DNA of 64,000 nt from Pyrenula massariospora. Lineage: Eukaryota > Ascomycota > Eurotiomycetes > Pyrenulales > Pyrenulaceae. Under the pieces are notes generated by a model, which searched no databases, had not been told where the DNA came from, and saw only the letters and a list, made by a program, of their open reading frames with translations. Below are positions 42,421-54,714 of this stretch, one piece after another. How positions within the stretch are numbered: position 1 is the first letter of the stretch; each line of letters opens with the position of its first letter. Position numbers and translations under genes: made by a program. Location of the stretch: positions 1,922,001 to 1,986,000 of the forward strand of contig JAGFMI010000005.1 in NCBI GenBank assembly GCA_021030905.1, in the 5' to 3' direction.

Positions 42421-42678
42421 GGTGCTCAGAGGCTGCCTTTGTGTTCGTCAGAGGAGGACTCGAGCACAAGTGGAAGTGTCGCCTAATGCCTCAAGTTAAA
42501 CACGCAGCTTCTCCGAGACCCTGACACGCCTGAGCTGTCCCAAACTTTGTCCGGCAGGCGGTGCGGCAAGTCCCGCACATCAACATCATTCAATCCGATC
42601 TTGCTTTAATTCGTTACTAAACTTTACCTTCACCAGCCCAGAACCCAATTGAAGCTCAACCCCTCCATCTCGCCAGCA
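42421..42678. promoter_or_regulatory. 258-bp divergent promoter between OST1 and NDUFV2-type gene
   Basis: The two start codons face apart with only 258 bp between them, so both promoters must overlap or abut. No TATA box is evident. The last 60 bp before the plus-strand gene are C/T-rich. Confidence 0.6.
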
Positions 42679-43659
42679 ATGGCATCCAAACAACTCCCTC
42701 TTATCGCTCGCCAGGGGCTTCGAGCTTTCCATCCTCCAAGACCGTCCCCAAGACCCTGCCCAATCCCCTCCCGACCCTTCTCCGCCACCTCCACCCGCCG
42801 CAGCGATGCTCTCATGGTCGTAAGTCTACATTTCAAACCCCCTTTCCCCAGACCAACAGATCTGCTAACACAAATGTAGCATCGAAACTCCACAGAAAAC
42901 AACCCCTCCATCCCCTTCAAATTCACCCCCCAAAACGAAGCCCTCATAGCCGAAATCCTCAAACGCTACCCCCCACAATACAAAAAAGCCGCCGTCATGC
43001 CCCTCCTCGATCTCGGCCAACGCCAGTTCGGCTGGACCTCCATCTCCGTGATGAACGAGGTGGCCCGCATCCTCGAGATGCCGCCCATGCGCGTCTACGA
43101 GGTCGCCACCTTCTACACCATGTACAACCGCACGCCCGTCGGCAAGTTCTTCGTACAGGTCTGCACGACAACGCCGTGTATGCTGGGCGGGTGCGGGAGC
43201 GATGTGATTATGAAGGAGGTGAAGGAGTATCTTGGGGTGGGGAATGGCGGGACAACGAAGGATGGATTATTTACATTATTGGAGGTGGAGTGCTTGGGCG
43301 CGTGTGTGAATGCGCCGATGGTGCAGATTAATGATGATTACTACGAAGATCTTACACCCGAGTCCGTCGTCACACTGCTGAAAGCGTTACGAGACAGCGC
43401 CGAGATCGCGGGCGCGAGCGGCGGGGCGGAGGGGCTGAGAGGTACGGGGGCGTACTCGGGAGAAGATAAGAACGTGCAGGCGGGGGATAAGGTCGGGGAG
43501 CAGGCGACAAGGCAGTATGTCGCGCCGGGAGGCAACGTGAAGGTTCCCGCACCTGGACCGATGAGTGGGAGGCGGAGTTGCGAGCCAATTACTGGTTTGA
43601 CGGCATTGACGGGGGAGCCGTGGGGAAACGAGACGTTGAGGAGCGATGGGGAGCTGTAA
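42679..43659 (+). CDS. NADH:ubiquinone oxidoreductase 24-kDa subunit (NDUFV2/NuoE)
   Basis: Iron-sulfur subunit of the NADH-oxidising module of mitochondrial complex I. Predicted 306 residues. Exons are 42679-42819 and 42880-43659; the 60-bp intron has GTAAGT/GTAG ends and is in phase 0. The first about 45 residues are Arg/Ser/Pro-rich with no acids up to the first Asp, a mitochondrial targeting peptide. The thioredoxin-like domain shows [20 protein letters not shown]-type conservation and the [15 protein letters not shown] segment. The 2Fe-2S ligands are in [11 protein letters not shown] and CLGACVNAP (four cysteines). A fungal-type C-terminal extension of about 80 residues contains [18 protein letters not shown], which is characteristic of this subunit. 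Length fits the family. The coding strand shifts from C-rich to G-rich around 43180. Confidence 0.96.
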
Positions 43660-45860
43660 ATATGTGAGTATAGATCTTGTAGCGGCTTAAATGTGCTATG
43701 TGAAGCTGTTCAAAAGGATAACCATGTTAACGGTCGAGTGGGTTCCACTGGACGAGATAGGATGTTCGAACCCGACACCCTCTACATGTTTTAGAGACGA
43801 TGTACTTCGGTGCATCTTCCGGCCGTGAAGGACCCCAGCAAATAGTTCAAAGAAGGTATGATGTTGATTTTACATTCAAACAATTATGAGCTCAATTGTC
43901 CGACACGACAAGCATAACCTCGAATCGGAACGTTCACCTGACCCAAAGGGAACACAAATTTTCTGACCAATAGTCGGCAAACATTTGATGCCGAACCATC
44001 AGTCAAGTGTAAAAATGAAATGCTAGACAGATCCAAGTTATGAAAGGCGAAAGGATCTTAAACCCTGTTGTCCGATGCCGCCGAAAGCTAAGCAGGAAAC
44101 ACTCGGTCTCGAAGCTCGTGTACTTACCGTTAGAGCATTCACAGACTGAACTCCCGATTATAGTATCCTGTGAAAGAGGTTGACGAAGAGATATACAAAA
44201 AAACGGCACGCTAGAGGCAAACTCGACGAAATATCAAAGCCGGACAATACTCATGCTCGAGAGTAACAGGAAGACGGTTGCGCCTAGGGGCTGTCTAGTA
44301 ATAGAAATAGCGGGATGATGTTAATTAAAGTTCTTGTCGAGAAATACAACTTTATTTTCTAGATTGATCTCAGGTAATTTATATGTGGTATCCTCTTAAA
44401 CAAGGTTCGCTTCGAGCAAAGGATGGTGATGGCAATCTTTGATATGGTCAAGTATTCTTCTGGCCGGCGGGCTCCACCATGATGTATGTTACTATTTTCA
44501 GTCTCACAAAAGCTTGACAATGTCGCATGTGACAGTCAGGGCATACGTCTCTAGAAGTAACGGACAATATTGATTATGTGCGTAGTAGAAGTGTTCGTCA
44601 AGGGTTGGTAGGTTTAACCGTCCAGCGCGCCATTTGTGGCTGAGCAGCGTCGGAGTCTTACTGTGGCGGGATTAGTAGCGGTGTCTCTCTGGCTTCATTT
44701 GGCAGCCACGGGCAATAATTGGGTGGACCTTCCGGTAGCAGCGCCCCTAGACCAGAACCGCCGTTGGGGCAGGATGCGACCCTTCGAGGATACGACCTTT
44801 TGCTGGCGCCCGCCATGAACACGAGTTTCGCGCTGCGCCACGACAACCAGAAGGCCAATCCCACCCACGGCTACCCCATGCAACCTCGAAAATAATGGTC
44901 GAGGGTGAGTAATGGCGTCCAGTAGGTGTCTCTCTGCTTCTCTGGGCTTCATGCACACGGTAGGAGCTGGAGATACAAGAATGCTCCCATCACTGCCACC
45001 TCGTTGAGATTCGCATAACATCTTCAATCTCGCTCTGTGGAGTATTAGTCCTGTTTCTCTTCTCGATCCCCAACACCCCAGGGACCAGCCGGCGAACGCA
45101 AGGCTGCCATTGGCGTGGCAATCAATTCTTGCGCTTGCCAGGGGAAAGCCCCCAAACCGACTCGTATCCCACCATCCCCCATCGGGGCTGACGGCGAGCT
45201 TAACTCGAACACACTAACCTCACTCTCCCACTCCACCGTCGTCTAGAAAGGCCGGCCGCTTCAGGGGACCGAGGAGTTCAGAGCACACCACACCCCCTGC
45301 CTCAGCCAGTCTCTCCGGTAAAATCCCTGGCCATAGAAGGGAGAGGCGTCACCTCTGAAACGCCTTTGGTCGTCGCCTGCACGTTCTCTTCTCCCACTAC
45401 CGCCGTCTTTCTAAGATCTTCCCACCTTCTCGCTCTTTCTCTACTACTCGGCGTCTCGTATTCAAACCATCTCTGCCTTGTCACTCGCTACTGATCACCA
45501 CCTCTCGTTTCTTCTCTCGCTCTGATACAACTCCTTCCCCACGACTAGACAGTGTTGGTCACAGACAACCGTTTGTTCTTGCTTTCACATCCGACCCAGA
45601 TCATTCATTGAAGAGCTTCACTAGAATCACTTGGCACCCCACCAAGCCCGTTTCTACCTTCAACCACTGGGCAACATCCGTGAACGACTTCTTCTTTTCA
45701 TTCGATTCTTTACGTCAGGTTGAACCTGTCGATCACTGACGTTCATCGACGAGGTTGAAACGAAGTCTTTCCACACTATATTCATATTTTAATTACGCGT
45801 CTTAAACATCAGCCGCCCTCCACGACGCACCTAGCCCGGATCGACACAGACTAAAGAGGG
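43660..45860. other. 2.2-kb intergenic region with long pyrimidine-rich leader
   Basis: No gene is supported. From about 45300 to the ATG at 45861 the plus strand is rich in C and T, with TCTCTTCTCC-like runs, as in promoters and long leaders of strongly expressed fungal genes. A B-box-like GTTCGAACCC at 43764 and a 5S-like AAGCTAAGCAGG at 44084 were examined and rejected as RNA genes. Confidence 0.4.
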
Positions 45861-48059
45861 ATGAGGACCGCCCTCTACGTTGCTGCCTTGGGCCTTGTTC
45901 CAGCAGCTCTCGGTGCTGATATCCTAAAAACAAATGGAGTGACGAGTTGCTCGAACGATGCCGCTATCAAAGTCGATAATGTCGATATCGAGTACGATAG
46001 GGGCAGCAACATGGTGACCTTTGATGTATCTGGCAGTAGCGAGAAGGAGCAAAACGTCACGGCATCGCTGGTGGTCACCGCATATGGGAGGCAGATATAC
46101 CAAAATGATTTCGATCCGTGTGCGGAATCGACGAAGGTGGACCAACTCTGCCCGGTCCCAGCGCGTTCATTCTCCGCCCGAGGCAACCAGACCATCCCGT
46201 CCAAATACGTTGATATGATCCCTTCTATCGCTTTTTCGATTCCCAACGTCGATGCACAAGCGACAATGAAATTGAAAGCAAAGGATGGCGGTCAAGAGCT
46301 GGCATGTATTCAGTCGAACATCAATAACGGCAAAACCATCCAGATCAAGGCCCTGCCCTACGCTGCTGCTACGATTGCGGGAGCCGCTTTGCTGTTATCA
46401 GGTCTGTCGGCTATCGGAGCAGGTGGACAGCCAGGATCGACCTCTGCGAGCCCAAGCTTTACCCAAGTCTTCGGGTTCTTCCAATCTGTCGCCACAACCG
46501 GCATGTACAGTGTCAATTATCCATCTGTCGTTCGAAGCTGGTCAACAAACTTTGCTTTCAGTACTGGTTTGATTACATGGGACGGACTTCAGACCTCCAT
46601 CGATAACTTTCGCCAAAGCACTGGTGGAAACCTCACCCAAATGAGCGTTCAATATCTACACAATGCCACTCTAGTCTTCAACGATGGGACGAGCGATAAC
46701 TCTACCGTCGCACGACGCGCTGTGGGCCATGCGTTAAATGGATTGCGTCTCATGCTCCGAGACGATCTCGAGACAGGCTCGGGAGAAAACTCGACTGGGA
46801 AGCAAAGCAAAACGACCGAGTTTGCACATGGCATCAAGGCGTATACTGAAGAGCTTATGATTCCCTCCGCCAACACCTTTATGACGGTTTTACTCATCTT
46901 CTCTATCGTCATCGCCACAATTTGTGTGGGCATCCTCCTGCTCAAGGTCATTCTCGAGACCTGGTCCCTTGTTGGAAAATTCCCCAAGAGCTTGACAAGA
47001 TTCCGGAAGGATTACTGGTTCATTATGGCTCGAACGATTACCAACTTAATCCTCCTTTTATATGGCGTATGGACGCTGTATTGCATCTTCCAATTCACCC
47101 ATGGTGATAGCTGGGCTGCCAAGCTTCTTGCCGCTCTGACCTTGGGTATCTTCACGGCCGTACTTGGCTTCTACATTCTGAGGATATACATGATCGTCCA
47201 GAAATCGAAGAAACTCGAGGGTGATGCATCCGCTCTGTACGAAGACAAAGCAACCTGGCTCAAGTACAGGATTTTCTACGAAAACTACAAAAAGGGGTAT
47301 TACTGGCTCTTCGTTCCGGCTATCATATACATGTTTGCCAAAGGCTGTGTCCTTGCTGCGGGAGATGGGCATGGAATGGTCCAGACGGCAGGACAACTCA
47401 TCATCGAATCTCTCATGCTTATATTGCTGCTGTGGAGCCGACCATACAACACAAAGTCTGGTAATTGGATCAATCTTGTCATCCAGGTCGTTCGTGTGCT
47501 GTCCGTCGTCTGCATTTTGGTCTTTGTTGAGCAGCTTGGTATCTCTCAGACCACGAAGACGGTCACTGGAGTCGTTTTGATTGCCGTACAAGCTACTCTG
47601 ACCGGCGTTTTGGCAATCTTGATCGCCATCAATTCCATAATCACCCTTGTACGGATGAACCCGCACCGCAGGCGGAGAAAGGAGGCTGGTAAGTCTTGAC
47701 ATTTCTCCCACCTCTATTGGATCCCTCTAATGTCTGGCACAGAGAAACTCAACCGCGATCTTGACAATCTAACTCCGCTTGATGCCCGCAACTCGCTTCT
47801 CATGGAGCCCAAAGCCAACAAGTCAGAAGTTGGCATGGCGAACTTCAACCATACAGACCCCTATGAACCCTACCGTAACACTGCCACTCGTTGGGATGCT
47901 CCCCGATCAAGCGAGGACAACAATCTCATGTCTTCCGCTGCGCCGATGGGATATCATACTCCACACGAGCGAAGTCGGAGTCGGGATAATGGTGGCTTTA
48001 CTCGTTCACCTCCAGACGGCCGACAACCAACGTTACCCATGTATGGACGGGCTGTCTAA
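45861..48059 (+). CDS. Flc/Pkd2-family TRP-like membrane protein
   Basis: Predicted 714 residues. Exons are 45861-47688 and 47743-48059; the intron has GTAAGT/CACAG ends and is in phase 1. A signal peptide (1-19) is followed by an ML-like lumenal domain of about 140 residues with four conserved cysteines (CSND, DPCAES, QLCPVP, ACIQSN). About nine transmembrane segments follow from residue 170 to 600. The C-terminal cytoplasmic tail of about 110 residues is Ser/Arg-rich and contains LTPLDARNSLLMEP. This is the TRP-like family of yeast Flc1-3 and fission yeast Pkd2, implicated in ER FAD or heme transport, calcium homeostasis and cell-wall maintenance; which role applies here is open. The long pyrimidine-rich leader suggests strong or regulated expression. 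Confidence 0.9.
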
Positions 48060-49171
48060 AATGCGTCGGTCTCTTCACTGCACGAAAGCGTGAAGCTACA
48101 CTTTTTCTTGCATCCTTGTTACAAAATCATAAAGATACGGCCTACGGTCGATGATGGTCATGGCATAGATAGCGAGCGCCTGGCGAATGTTTGTCACTTT
48201 GTTGCGAAACGATCACCCGCGTCTAGTGGCTGTCTTGATCTTTCCATTGATCTCCTACTGGCTGCCAGGGCATACCCGAATGTTGTATATACTTACTAGC
48301 GAACTTTATAGAGTTTCATAATGAGTCTTCGAAACATCCAACTGAACACATGTTCCGACTAATGTAGGCGTTTCAAGCTGTGACGCTAGCCAGACTCTTC
48401 CCGTGTGCCTCCAGCTTTACGGGGGTAAGCGCCTACACCAGATTTGTATCAGATAAGACATTGACGTGTAACGGACCGCTATGATTGTTCCACTTGCCAC
48501 CAAATAGCGTCGTATTCGAACTTTGATAGGAACGAGGAGGTAGATGCCTAGTAGGCGTTTCCTTAAATCAACGTGGAGCGTCCACGCCCCATGTGGCGCG
48601 GGGCCATGACCCTTGGAATACGGAACTTTTAGAATAAATTCCCCCCAAGCGTTTCCGAATTATCTCAACAACCAGATCGATCTGCACAAGTTCTTATTCA
48701 TTTTCTCAACATCTCTGGGTCTGCTTGACAACATACGGTTTCCAGAAGTGACCGGATCTGGACGTGTGGCTTCGGGCACTTAGCGCCACGATTTGTCCGA
48801 GATGCAGGGGCTTGAACCTGATTTCGGCTGGGATCGTCCCATGGTTCGCTCAATCGGTGCTGTCAAGGCGCCTCAATTTATCAATAACTCCTTTGGATGA
48901 TGAGGATTGCATGCAGCCAGCGATCCACCGGGCCGCGCTGATTTTTTTTGGATGTGATGCCTCCTTGACTTTTCATGTCTCCAAAAGGTTTGAAATTTCA
49001 ATTCTCATGTCCTACCTTCCGTAGCGTTGAATCTTTCTTTACGTTTCGAGCTGTGTTCACTTGACATCGTCTGTGCCTGTCTCGACTTGAATGGCTCCCA
49101 TTCACAGCTGAGATCACGAGCCAGCCACCCGCACAGCTTCGAAGCACAACCACTCCCTTGTGTCTGAGAAG
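48060..49171. other. intergenic, no supported gene
   Basis: Contains the 3' flank of the Flc-like gene and the promoter of the GH128 gene. An 86-codon open frame at 48764-49024 has no motif. Confidence 0.45.
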
Positions 49172-50152
49172 ATGCGTTTCCTCCCCTTCTCTCCCCTCCA
49201 CGCTCTAGCCTCCGTTCTCCTCCTCCACCTCCCCTCCACCCTCGCTCAAACCAGCGGAGGAGCAAACGGCACCTCGTCCCCCAAACGCGGCCTCGTCTAC
49301 GTCTCCCCCGCCAAAACCTCCGACGACTCCCTGTGGACCGCCCCCTGGACCGACCTAACATGGTACTACAACTACCTTCCCACCCCCTCCCCCTCCCTCG
49401 CCTCCGCCCACAACATCGAATTCGTCCCCATGCTCTGGGGCACTGACCCCTCCCACCTCGGCGCGGAAACAGAGTTCCTCGATAGCATCGTCGCCCAGCT
49501 CAAAGCCGGCGCGAACATCACCCACGTCCTCGCCTTCAACGAGCCGGACGGCCAGCACGACACGGGCGGATCCGCCATCCCCGCCTCCGACGCGGCCGCC
49601 TCGTGGATGCGCAACATCGCCCCCCTCCGCTCAGAGCACAACATCAAAGTCGGCCTCCCCGCCGTCACCGGCGCGCCCAACGGCTTCAACTGGCTCCAGA
49701 ACTTCAATACGTCCTGCGAAGCGATACAAAAGGCGGGGTGCGAGGCGGACTTTATCCCCGTGCACTGGTACGGCAACTTCGAGGGCCTGGCCTCGCATCT
49801 CGGGCAGGTCCGCGCCACGTACCCGACACTGCCCATCTGGGTGACTGAGTTTGCGGACCCGGGCGCTAAACTGAAAGATGCGCAAGACTTCTTTAATCAG
49901 AGCACGAGTTACCTGGGACGGTTGGATTACGTGGAGCGGTACAGCTATTTTGGGGCGTTTCGGAGCTCGAAAAGTAATGTTGGGGCGAACAACGCGTTTT
50001 TGACACAAAATGGAGACTTGACGGATTTGGGGAGCTGGTATCTCGGGGGAAGGGAGACGGGGAAGGTGCCGAGTTCTGGGTCGAGAGTGGAGAGATCGGT
50101 GGCGGTGGTAGTGATCGGGGTAGTTGCGGTGATGTGGTCGGTTGTTCTGTGA
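49172..50152 (+). CDS. GH128 (Asl1-like) beta-1,3-glucanase, GPI-type
   Basis: Single exon, 326 residues. A signal peptide (about 1-25) is followed by the TIM-barrel of glycoside hydrolase family 128: KRGLVYVSP, TWYYNYLPTPS, FVPMLWG, HVLAFNEPD with the acid/base Glu124, DFIPVHWYG, and LPIWVTEFAD with the nucleophile Glu226. Both catalytic residues are present. Ser/Gly-rich residues and a hydrophobic C-terminal helix (SVAVVVIGVVAVMWSVVL) without a following charge are typical of a GPI-anchor signal, placing the enzyme at the plasma membrane or wall. Family members cut beta-1,3-glucan; fission yeast Asl1 is alkali-sensitive-linkage related. A likely role is remodelling of the fungal's own wall. 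The coding strand runs from very C-rich to G-rich. Confidence 0.93.
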   Translation: MRFLPFSPLHALASVLLLHLPSTLAQTSGGANGTSSPKRGLVYVSPAKTSDDSLWTAPWTDLTWYYNYLPTPSPSLASAHNIEFVPMLWGTDPSHLGAETEFLDSIVAQLKAGANITHVLAFNEPDGQHDTGGSAIPASDAAASWMRNIAPLRSEHNIKVGLPAVTGAPNGFNWLQNFNTSCEAIQKAGCEADFIPVHWYGNFEGLASHLGQVRATYPTLPIWVTEFADPGAKLKDAQDFFNQSTSYLGRLDYVERYSYFGAFRSSKSNVGANNAFLTQNGDLTDLGSWYLGGRETGKVPSSGSRVERSVAVVVIGVVAVMWSVVL

Positions 50153-51580
50153 ACTGCGTGTGTTTTTTTGGAAAGGATAACGTGGGAGGCTCTCATTGCA
50201 TAGAATGTACTACGGGGAATTTGCGTAGATAGATATTGTACTTTACCCCCCGGGATATCGCTAATTTTATCGGATTCTCTTACTCTTGACAAGTTCTCGG
50301 GCGTAACAGTCGTCCTGTTGTCTGTAAGTATAAATTATAAGAGTTTATATTACATCAAATTTATCTTTGACGTCTTCTTATGTATACTTTTTATTACTTC
50401 TTTTTTAAAAAAAGTTCGAATATAAATCCCTCGAACGGAGAGCCTTGGAATCAGTACTATTACATCCACCCACGATTAAACAGAATTTTTTGCGGAGAGT
50501 CTGGTTTTAACCACCACTATAGTGCAAGCCTTGGCTCATTGACCGGGTTCGTCACGAGTATTTCCCACGGCCACCTCACTAACATCCAGTTACGATTTCT
50601 GTCTCTGAGCCCCGAAGCGAGAGGTATTAGTATCTCGTCTTGCAGGCATAGGACAACACTGGAGAAGTTGTATTACACCTCTCCAATCAGGAAATTAAAG
50701 AGTGGTATCCGGAAACTACCCCAATACCAGTGTGATTGCCAGGCACTCAATGCTTGGGACAGTCTTGATTTTCGCTGTGCTGAGCTAACAGTCGATCCAT
50801 GTCCATCTTACCTAGCTACATCACGCGTCTATGAGCAGTTCGGTAAGGCTTTTTTCAGCTTAACGTCGCACCTCTGAGCGGCTTCGTTAGTCATGAATTC
50901 ATTAAAATAGTCGATTACCTACCGATGCAGGCAAGATCCCAAGCCGTGGGGTCGGGTCTAAATCCGTGTAAGCACGTGCACGGAATCTTAAAGCCTAATG
51001 AGATGTTCCTTAGACTCGGCATTATGTCAGCCTTAATATGATTGCTTGTCCAGGATCTGCCTAAAGATCCTTCGTTGAACCACGGCTGGTTGTACCAATC
51101 ACGGTCGCCGGGACGAAGCAACGAATTACTCAATGCGGGCTTAGAGCCATCTTGAACGAAGGTCCACATTTCCTTCAAAGCGCGCGGTGCCTCTCCTTGA
51201 CCGTCGCTCCTCGAACATGGCAAATGATCAGGGTTCCTAAAAAGCTTGGAGATACCACGCAATGCCCAGACGGAGTCCAAATCCCTGGTTTGTTCATTCA
51301 AACTCGCATAAAATACCTAGCTTTCTCGCCCCAGGCTGCCGGGTCTTACTACTGCAGGTTCATACGGAACTTCCGACTAAATGACTGGCTGGAGGCTCAA
51401 AGCTCGAGAAATATGTCATCCTTCAGACCATTTCGGGCGGGGATCCTACATCTAAATGCTGATATACTTAAGCTCCCTTGGTAGCCACGTTCGAACCTTC
51501 GCGGTAGGTGGGCTGTTCGTTGTCCGCTTTGTTGCACTTGAGGGTATTCTTTCGTTAACTTTCAAACCCTCCCTACCATC
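50153..51580. other. intergenic with unassigned open frames
   Basis: A plus-strand frame at 50380-50877 (165 codons) and a minus-strand frame at 50915-51301 (128 codons) are open but show no motif, signal peptide or splice support. They could be gene relics; no function is suggested. Confidence 0.35.
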
Positions 51581-53619
51581 ATGATGTTTCCAATTTGTTT
51601 CTTCTTCCTTCTTGTTTGGATCGTATCAGGGGTTCGGTCTGTAATGGTTTTGGACCGTGGCGCGGCAAAGAGTAAGTTTGCTCTGCGGTCTATGAGGTTA
51701 TTGTACTGTACTAACCAATTAAAGCAACCTACCACAATGGATCTACTGCTACGCCAACAGACGATATAACAACCACCATCACGACTCATATCAGGTCGAC
51801 CGTGACGGAAACTTTGCCTTCATCCGGCTGTGGATCCGGCTCCTGCTTCTTAGAAACTCTTGATGTAACCGAGTTTGAATGGCCTGAAGTAGGTTCTACG
51901 GAGATGACACTGGCCACAATCATCTATAAAGTCAACAATGCCACCAACACAACCTCGACGATTACCAAATTGAGCAATGTCACCCTAACGGACGGAGCGA
52001 AGACAACACTTGACCAAGATGATTGGGCGTCCCTTATCCATACGCCGGCGGACCTCATCACAATTGTAGATGACACCCCTACCTTGAAATTGGAAGTTCC
52101 GGTCTACACAGAAGCGACTGCGTCGATGATTGTCACAACAAATCTGTACGAAAGCAGAGTTCTTGAGGAGGTGCACGACTAACATTCTGCAGTGTGTCTC
52201 CTACATCATACCACAATGCTGGGTTCCGATATGCAACGGAGACCGAGGTCCCTGTCTCTAGTAATGGTTCAGAAAGCTGCGAATCGGAGACGAAGACCTT
52301 CGCCGTCACACCAACTGCCACGCCCCCAGGTTGCGCAACACCTTACCAGTGTCCACTTTCCGATGAAGAGTTTCATGCTCTAATCCCACCTGAAGTATTG
52401 AAGAACTGTAGCCCAGGAACTACACTGCAGCCATTGACAGGAATCTTGACTGTCAAGGCTCTTACAGATACCTCGACTGAGTTTGATAGCTTCGTGCATA
52501 CAGACGTAAGTTTTGGATTAAGGCATATGAGGTACGCAACTAATCATCATGCTTTTGGGATAGGGTCCGAGCCCAACTCCGCCAAAAGAAACCCCGAACT
52601 CTCCCCCTTCACAAAACCCTCAGCCGACACCTTCCCAACCTGCTCCCTCCCAGCCTACTCCTTCGCAACCTGCACCTTCTCAGCCAGCACCTTCTCAGCC
52701 CCAGCCTTCACAACCCCAAAATCCCTCCCCAATCGGTTCTCCGCCAGGGAACGGTAGTCCCTCCAATCCCGCCCCTGCCGGCCCTGCGGGCACCACCATC
52801 CCCGCCATCACCCTAGCCGGAACAACCATCGCCCTCCCCCCCTCTGGCGGCCCCGCCACAATCGGCTCCCAGACGCTCCAACCCGGCGGCCCCCCCGCAA
52901 CCCTCGGCGGAACCCTGATCTCCCTCCCCGCCGGACCCCCCTCAAACGTCGTCGTCGGCGGCTCCACCCAACCCCTCGGCTCGCTCATCCTCGGCGGCCT
53001 CGGCGCCAGCACCAATCCTACCCCCACAGCGCCGCCCGCCGCCGTCGTCGTGATCGGCTCCCAAACCCTCACCGCCGGCGCCCCCGCAGCCACAATAAAC
53101 AACACCCCCGTCAGCCTCGCCTCCTCCGGCACCGGCGTAGCAATCATCATCAACAGCTCCACCCTTCCCCCCGCCGCCCCCCTCGTCCTCGGCGGCCAGA
53201 CCCTCACCCCCACCCCCCTCCCTTCCTCGAACAATGCTGCGCCAATCGTCATAGCCGGCCAAACGCTCCTCCCCGGCGGCCCCCAGATCATAGTCGCGGG
53301 GACAACATACAGTCTGCCCGCCACCTCCGCGCCAGGCTCTCCAGCGCAGATCGTTATCAACGGGCAGACCGTTACCGCGGGGTCGAGCGGGGTCGCGGTT
53401 GGTGGGACCCCGGTGAGTTTGAGCGTTGGGGCGGCGGGGACGGGGTTGGTGGTGGGGGGGACGACGACGGTGGGTGTTGGGGGTGGGGGGAGTGCGACGG
53501 GGAGTTCGGGGGTTGCGGTGCAGACTGCGAATGGAGCGGAGAGAGCTGGACGCGGAGTGAAGGGTATGAAGTTTTGGGGGGTTGGGGTTGCCGTTGTCGG
53601 GGGTTTGGTTGCAGTGTGA
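51581..53619 (+). CDS. secreted Pro/Ser- and Gly-rich repeat protein, probable cell-surface
   Basis: Predicted 626 residues. Exons are 51581-51671, 51725-52145, 52193-52505 and 52564-53619; introns are 46-58 bp and all joins keep frame. A signal peptide covers about residues 1-21. The N-terminal half (30-275) is Thr/Ser-rich with N-glycosylation sites and a few cysteines (GCGSGSC, ESCES, GCATPYQCPL, LKNCSPG). Then come a Pro-rich hinge of PSQP(A/T/Q) pentapeptides, and about 230 residues of alternating short modules of the types GxQTLxPG and GTxxSLxxxG, probably beta-strand repeats. A hydrophobic C-terminal segment follows KGMKFW, consistent with a GPI signal or membrane anchor. It resembles fungal wall or adhesin-like proteins in layout; no named domain is recognised. 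Confidence 0.82.
52630..52716 (+). repeat. PSQP-type pentapeptide coding repeat
   Basis: Six consecutive 15-bp units encoding Pro-Ser-Gln-Pro-(Ala/Thr/Gln), the last one truncated, with varied synonymous codons. They form the proline-rich hinge of the surface protein. Confidence 0.85.
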
Positions 53620-54714
53620 GAGAGGAATGGGGATGTACTTGGTCGAAAAGGATAATAAATAATTATTCCCATCAGGAGAGCAGAGGCATCATATTTGTAA
53701 AACGATTTTCTACCCGAGATACAGGAGTGCTGCCTAATAATATGACGACTAGTCTTCAAACCACACTCTCCCCCATAACCTTAATGTGACCTGACTAAAC
53801 TGTCAGCTTAGCCATGCTGAGTCTGCATAGTGAGAACACACAGACTTCGCGGGTGGATCTCAAAGCTGAAGGTAGCTAGGAAAAACTATATCTGGAGGGC
53901 GCTGACGTAGTATAGGGGCGATTTGCCCGCGATTTCTGGGATGTCCTTTGTTCTGTTTCGTGGCTGGAAATGAGCCCTTCTAGCCGCGGGAAGGTCACCT
54001 CTCGAAATTCGTCAGACAATAAACGAGCCTGTGGAGTACACCGAGTAAGGTCAGTCCGAGAACAAGAATCCAGGACGCCGCGATAGCATTTCAACTACCT
54101 TCCCGCCGCAACCAGTGCCTGCCCAAATATTAGCTCAGTCGAAGAGTTTCCACATGATCGTGGCCGGACCACGCAGTACAACTTCAAACACAAAACGAAG
54201 TAATTCAAGCCTCAGCAGCAAGCCATGGATTGAGAAGACACAAGAGTTCCAAGGTGAGACGCCCGATGCCTTCACTAAAACAGAGCCGAAAAAGAACCCT
54301 GACGGCATTAGACCTGTGCTCTCACACTAGGAAACGTGACATGCCTCTTTGCAGCAACAATCATAAAGACATTTAAAGAGAGTGGAGCCACGGTCAGATA
54401 GAAGGTTCCGGACAAGGGGATCCTCGATACCGATATCGTGCGTACATCGCAAGGAAATCGTGAGAGAGGCTGGCATTTCGCTCGTGGCGGACTTTGTCGC
54501 GCTCCTTGAGGTTCGCACGGGCGGTTGAAACGCTTGGGAGTTTAGCAAAAGCTCCTGTATGGTATGAAGATGAGGGTGCACGGAGTCCAAAAGATGTTCA
54601 CACCCTCAACACAAACACCTGTCTTTCCCTTAAACACGGCTTCCAAAAGCGCCCGCAACAAAACCTTCGGCGGGATCCAAACGCTGATTTTTCGTCATCC
54701 AAAACCTCAACCCA
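53620..54714. other. intergenic, no supported gene
   Basis: Lies between convergent genes. Short open frames on both strands lack ATG starts or motifs. Confidence 0.45.

Noticed and set aside
43764-43773. tRNA B-box-like GTTCGAACCC
   Set aside because: No A box at the right distance, and no acceptor or anticodon stem could be folded around it.
44084-44095. AAGCTAAGCAGG, similar to part of animal 5S rRNA
   Set aside because: Flanks do not match fungal 5S rRNA and no full-length structure is present.
50380-51301. Two open frames (165 and 128 codons) as genes
   Set aside because: No recognisable motif, no splice or promoter support, and atypical composition.
52695-53759. 354-codon minus-strand open frame
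   Set aside because: Antisense shadow of the GC-rich, repetitive last exon of the surface protein; composition is Pro/Arg/Ala-rich without motifs.
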